A DNA stretch of 64,000 nucleotides, taken from NCBI RefSeq assembly GCF_014654785.1, contig NZ_BNBD01000005.1, positions 124,001-188,000 of the forward strand, in the 5' to 3' direction. This document shows, in pieces, positions 62,490 through 64,000 of this stretch. Source of the DNA: Streptomyces mashuensis (GTDB taxonomy: Bacteria > Actinomycetota > Actinomycetes > Streptomycetales > Streptomycetaceae). Made by a program: the position numbers and the translations under genes. The notes beneath the pieces are model-generated. The model searched no databases and was not told the DNA's origin. It saw only the letters and a program-made list of their open reading frames with translations. How positions within the stretch are numbered: the first letter of the stretch is position 1; every line of letters starts with the position of its first letter.

Positions 62490-63035
62490 ATGTCCTCGCA
62501 CCCCGTGCTCCTCCTGCTGTCCGGAAGCCTGCGGTCCGGCTCGTCCAACGAGGCCGCGCTGCGCACCGCGCAGGCCGTCGCCCCCGCGCACGTACGCCCG
62601 GTCCTCTACGCCGGCCTCGCCGGCCTCCCGCACTTCAACCCCGACCACGACACCGAGCCGCTGCCGGCCCCCGTCGCCGCCCTGCGCGCGGCCATCGCCG
62701 AGGCGGCGGCCGTTCTCGTGTGCACGCCGGAGTACGCGGGCACGCTGCCCGGCTCGTTCAAGAACCTGCTCGACTGGACCGTCGGCGGCACCGAGATCTG
62801 CGACAAGCCGGTGGCCTGGCTCAACGTGGCCGCCCCCGGCCGCGGCCAGGGCGCCGAGGCCACGCTGCGGACCGTACTGGGCTACACCGGCGCCCACATC
62901 GTCGAGCCCGCCTGCGCGCAGATCCCCGTGCACCCCCAGTCGGTGGGGGCGGACGGCACGGTCACGGACCCGGCCGTACGGGACCGCATCCGCGACGTGG
63001 TCGCGCTCCTCACGGCGGCGGAGGCGCAGCCGTGA
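62490..63035 (+). CDS. NADPH-dependent FMN reductase
   Basis: 181 residues with a flavodoxin-like fold. Phosphate-binding SGSLRSGSSNEAAL at the N-terminus, TPEYAGTLPGSFKNLLDWTVGGTEICDKPVAW (family motif, residues 72-103) and LGYTGAHIV. It reduces FMN or quinones with NADPH. Its stop overlaps the GTG of the methyltransferase (GTGA). Confidence 0.92.
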   Translation: MSSHPVLLLLSGSLRSGSSNEAALRTAQAVAPAHVRPVLYAGLAGLPHFNPDHDTEPLPAPVAALRAAIAEAAAVLVCTPEYAGTLPGSFKNLLDWTVGGTEICDKPVAWLNVAAPGRGQGAEATLRTVLGYTGAHIVEPACAQIPVHPQSVGADGTVTDPAVRDRIRDVVALLTAAEAQP

Positions 63036-63694
63036 CCCGGCCCGTGACCCGGCAGCTGCGGGCGACGGCGGACGCGTACGACGCCGTGGCCACGCGCTAC
63101 GCCGCGCTGTTCCGCGACAGCCTCGCCGGCAGCCCCGTGGACCGCGCGACGATCGCCGCGTTCGCCGACTCGGTACGGGACGCGGGTGCCGCCGGGGCCG
63201 CCGGTGCCGGTCCGGTCGCGGATCTGGGGTGCGGGCCGGGCCACCTGACCGCGCACCTCCGCGACCTGGGCCTCGACGCCTTCGGTGTCGACCTCTCCCC
63301 GGCAATGATCGACCTGGCCCGCGAGGCGTACCCGGACCTCCGCTTCGACGTAGGCGACATGACGGCGCTGCCCCTGCCGGACGGTTCGCTGAGCGGCATC
63401 CTGGCGTGGTACTCGTTCATCCACGCAACGCCGGACGACGTCCCGTCGTACGTAGCGGAGTGCGCCCGGCTCCTGGCCCCGGGCGGCCACCTGCTGCTGG
63501 GCTTCTTCGCACCGGAGACCGGCCACCCGGTGACGCCCTTCGACCACAAGGTCACGACGGCCTACCGCTGGCCGGTGGACGACCTGGCGGCCATGGCGAC
63601 CACGGTCGGCTTGGAGGAGGTCGCCCGCACCCTGCGGCAACCGGCCGAGGGCGAACGGTTCGGGCAGGGACGGTTGTTGCTGCGTCGCCGGTGA
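63032..63694 (+). CDS. Class I SAM-dependent methyltransferase
   Basis: 220 residues from a GTG at 63032 inside the FMN-reductase stop. SAM-binding motif I is VADLGCGPGHLTAHL, motif II FGVDLSPAMIDLAREAYPDLRF, with GDMTALPLPDGSLSGI and a YVAECARLLAPGGHLLLGFF post-motif. The substrate is unknown. Translated with the FMN reductase; a shared pathway is possible but unproven. Confidence 0.92.
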   Translation: MTRPVTRQLRATADAYDAVATRYAALFRDSLAGSPVDRATIAAFADSVRDAGAAGAAGAGPVADLGCGPGHLTAHLRDLGLDAFGVDLSPAMIDLAREAYPDLRFDVGDMTALPLPDGSLSGILAWYSFIHATPDDVPSYVAECARLLAPGGHLLLGFFAPETGHPVTPFDHKVTTAYRWPVDDLAAMATTVGLEEVARTLRQPAEGERFGQGRLLLRRR

Positions 63695-63700
63695 GGGGCT

Positions 63701-63745
63701 GCCGTGCCCGCTGTCGGCGTTGTCAGGGCTGACAGCGGCCACGGC
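63701..63745. terminator. Bidirectional hairpin at 63.7 kb
   Basis: GCCGTGCCCGCTGTC (63701-63715) pairs with GACAGCGGCCACGGC (63731-63745) with one mismatch, loop of 15. It separates the methyltransferase gene from the convergent hydrolase gene. Confidence 0.65.
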
Positions 63746-63772
63746 GCGTGCGCCGGCGGTGGCGCTGTTGCC

Positions 63773-64000
63773 TCAGCCCTTGCGCAGGGTGCGGTCGAGG
63801 AGGGGCAGCAGGCGGTCCCAGTGGTGCTGGAGTGCGTCCGGGTTGAAGGCGTCGGTGTCCGACATGGTGAAGCCGTGGACGGTGCCGGGGTACGTCTCGG
63901 TGGTGTAGGTGACGCCGGCGGCGTCCAGCGCCTTGTCGAGCTCGCCCAGTGCCTCGGGCGTCATGTCGCCCTCGGCGAGGCCGATGTGGACCTCGGCGGT
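63773..64000 (-). CDS. Dienelactone hydrolase family protein (5' partial)
   Basis: Only the C-terminal 75 residues are inside; the start lies right of the window. AEVHIGLAEGDMTPEALGELDKALDAAGVTYTTETYPGTVHGFTMSD contains the GTVHGF of the DLH family (catalytic His of the Cys/Asp/His triad). Alpha/beta hydrolase; substrate unknown. Confidence 0.85.
   Translation of the reverse strand, partial: TAEVHIGLAEGDMTPEALGELDKALDAAGVTYTTETYPGTVHGFTMSDTDAFNPDALQHHWDRLLPLLDRTLRKG

Overview
The window reads as a chromosomal core segment of a Streptomyces or close relative. GC content is very high with strong GC bias at third codon positions, GTG starts are common, and 4-base ATGA/GTGA overlaps occur. Marker genes fit too: groEL2 under CIRCE control, a CdgB-type GAF-PAS-GGDEF protein, DasR-type dre sequence, the futalosine menaquinone genes mqnB/mqnD, MurNAc genes, and the DUF2530/NCS2 pair. 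Gene order from about 9.5 kb to 62 kb matches, as I remember it, the S. coelicolor SCO4277-SCO4340 region. I saw no prophage, insertion sequence, CRISPR array, tRNA or rRNA.

Layout. 0-10 kb: a partial serine hydrolase; a leftward operon (RHH regulator, DUF4097 protein, DrrAB-like ABC exporter); a divergent MerR/aldo-keto reductase operon; several small hypothetical genes; a VOC protein. 9.5-14.7 kb: TerD, an ArfB-like hydrolase, a flavin reductase, the c-di-GMP enzyme CdgB, and a membrane-anchored carbohydrate-binding-like protein. 14.7-21.5 kb: an amino-sugar cluster (SIS protein, ROK kinase, NagA-type deacetylase, PfkB kinase, class II aldolase) with a divergent orphan sugar-binding lipoprotein and a dre site. 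21.5-26 kb: trehalose synthesis (otsB, otsA) and glucosyl-3-phosphoglycerate synthase. 26.2-28.1 kb: a SAM-I riboswitch before thrC and a MoaD/ThiS-like sulfur carrier gene. 28.1-30.8 kb: cold-shock protein and groEL2 with two CIRCE elements. 30.8-34.2 kb: murP-like PTS transporter, murQ and an RpiR regulator. 34.2-42.9 kb: small hypotheticals, MFS exporter, HD-fold protein, CutC homologue, HelD-like helicase, an orphan RelE/ParE-like toxin and XPB helicase. 43-48 kb: XPB-associated WYL protein, HAAS membrane protein, HAD phosphatase, second cold-shock protein. 48-50 kb: mqnD, mqnB and a DUF2771 lipoprotein. 50-64 kb: MFS protein, DUF3027 protein, a 1089-residue GHKL ATPase, DUF1059, a CtpE-like P-type ATPase, DUF2530, an NCS2 purine permease, a second VOC protein, a secreted protein, an FMN reductase/methyltransferase pair and a partial dienelactone hydrolase.

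Working together. The mur genes convert imported MurNAc to GlcNAc-6-phosphate, the substrate of the NagA-type enzyme encoded 14 kb away. The 14.7-20 kb cluster could carry an amino sugar from phosphorylation to triose phosphates, which resembles the GalNAc (Aga) route more than GlcNAc use alone. Trehalose and glucosylglycerate genes, TerD, GroEL2 and the cold-shock genes give the region a stress flavour. The most useful regulatory reads are the S-box on thrC, double CIRCE on groEL2, the MerR promoter with a 19-bp spacer, the dre before the ROK kinase, and BldD-like and Crp-like sites before cdgB.
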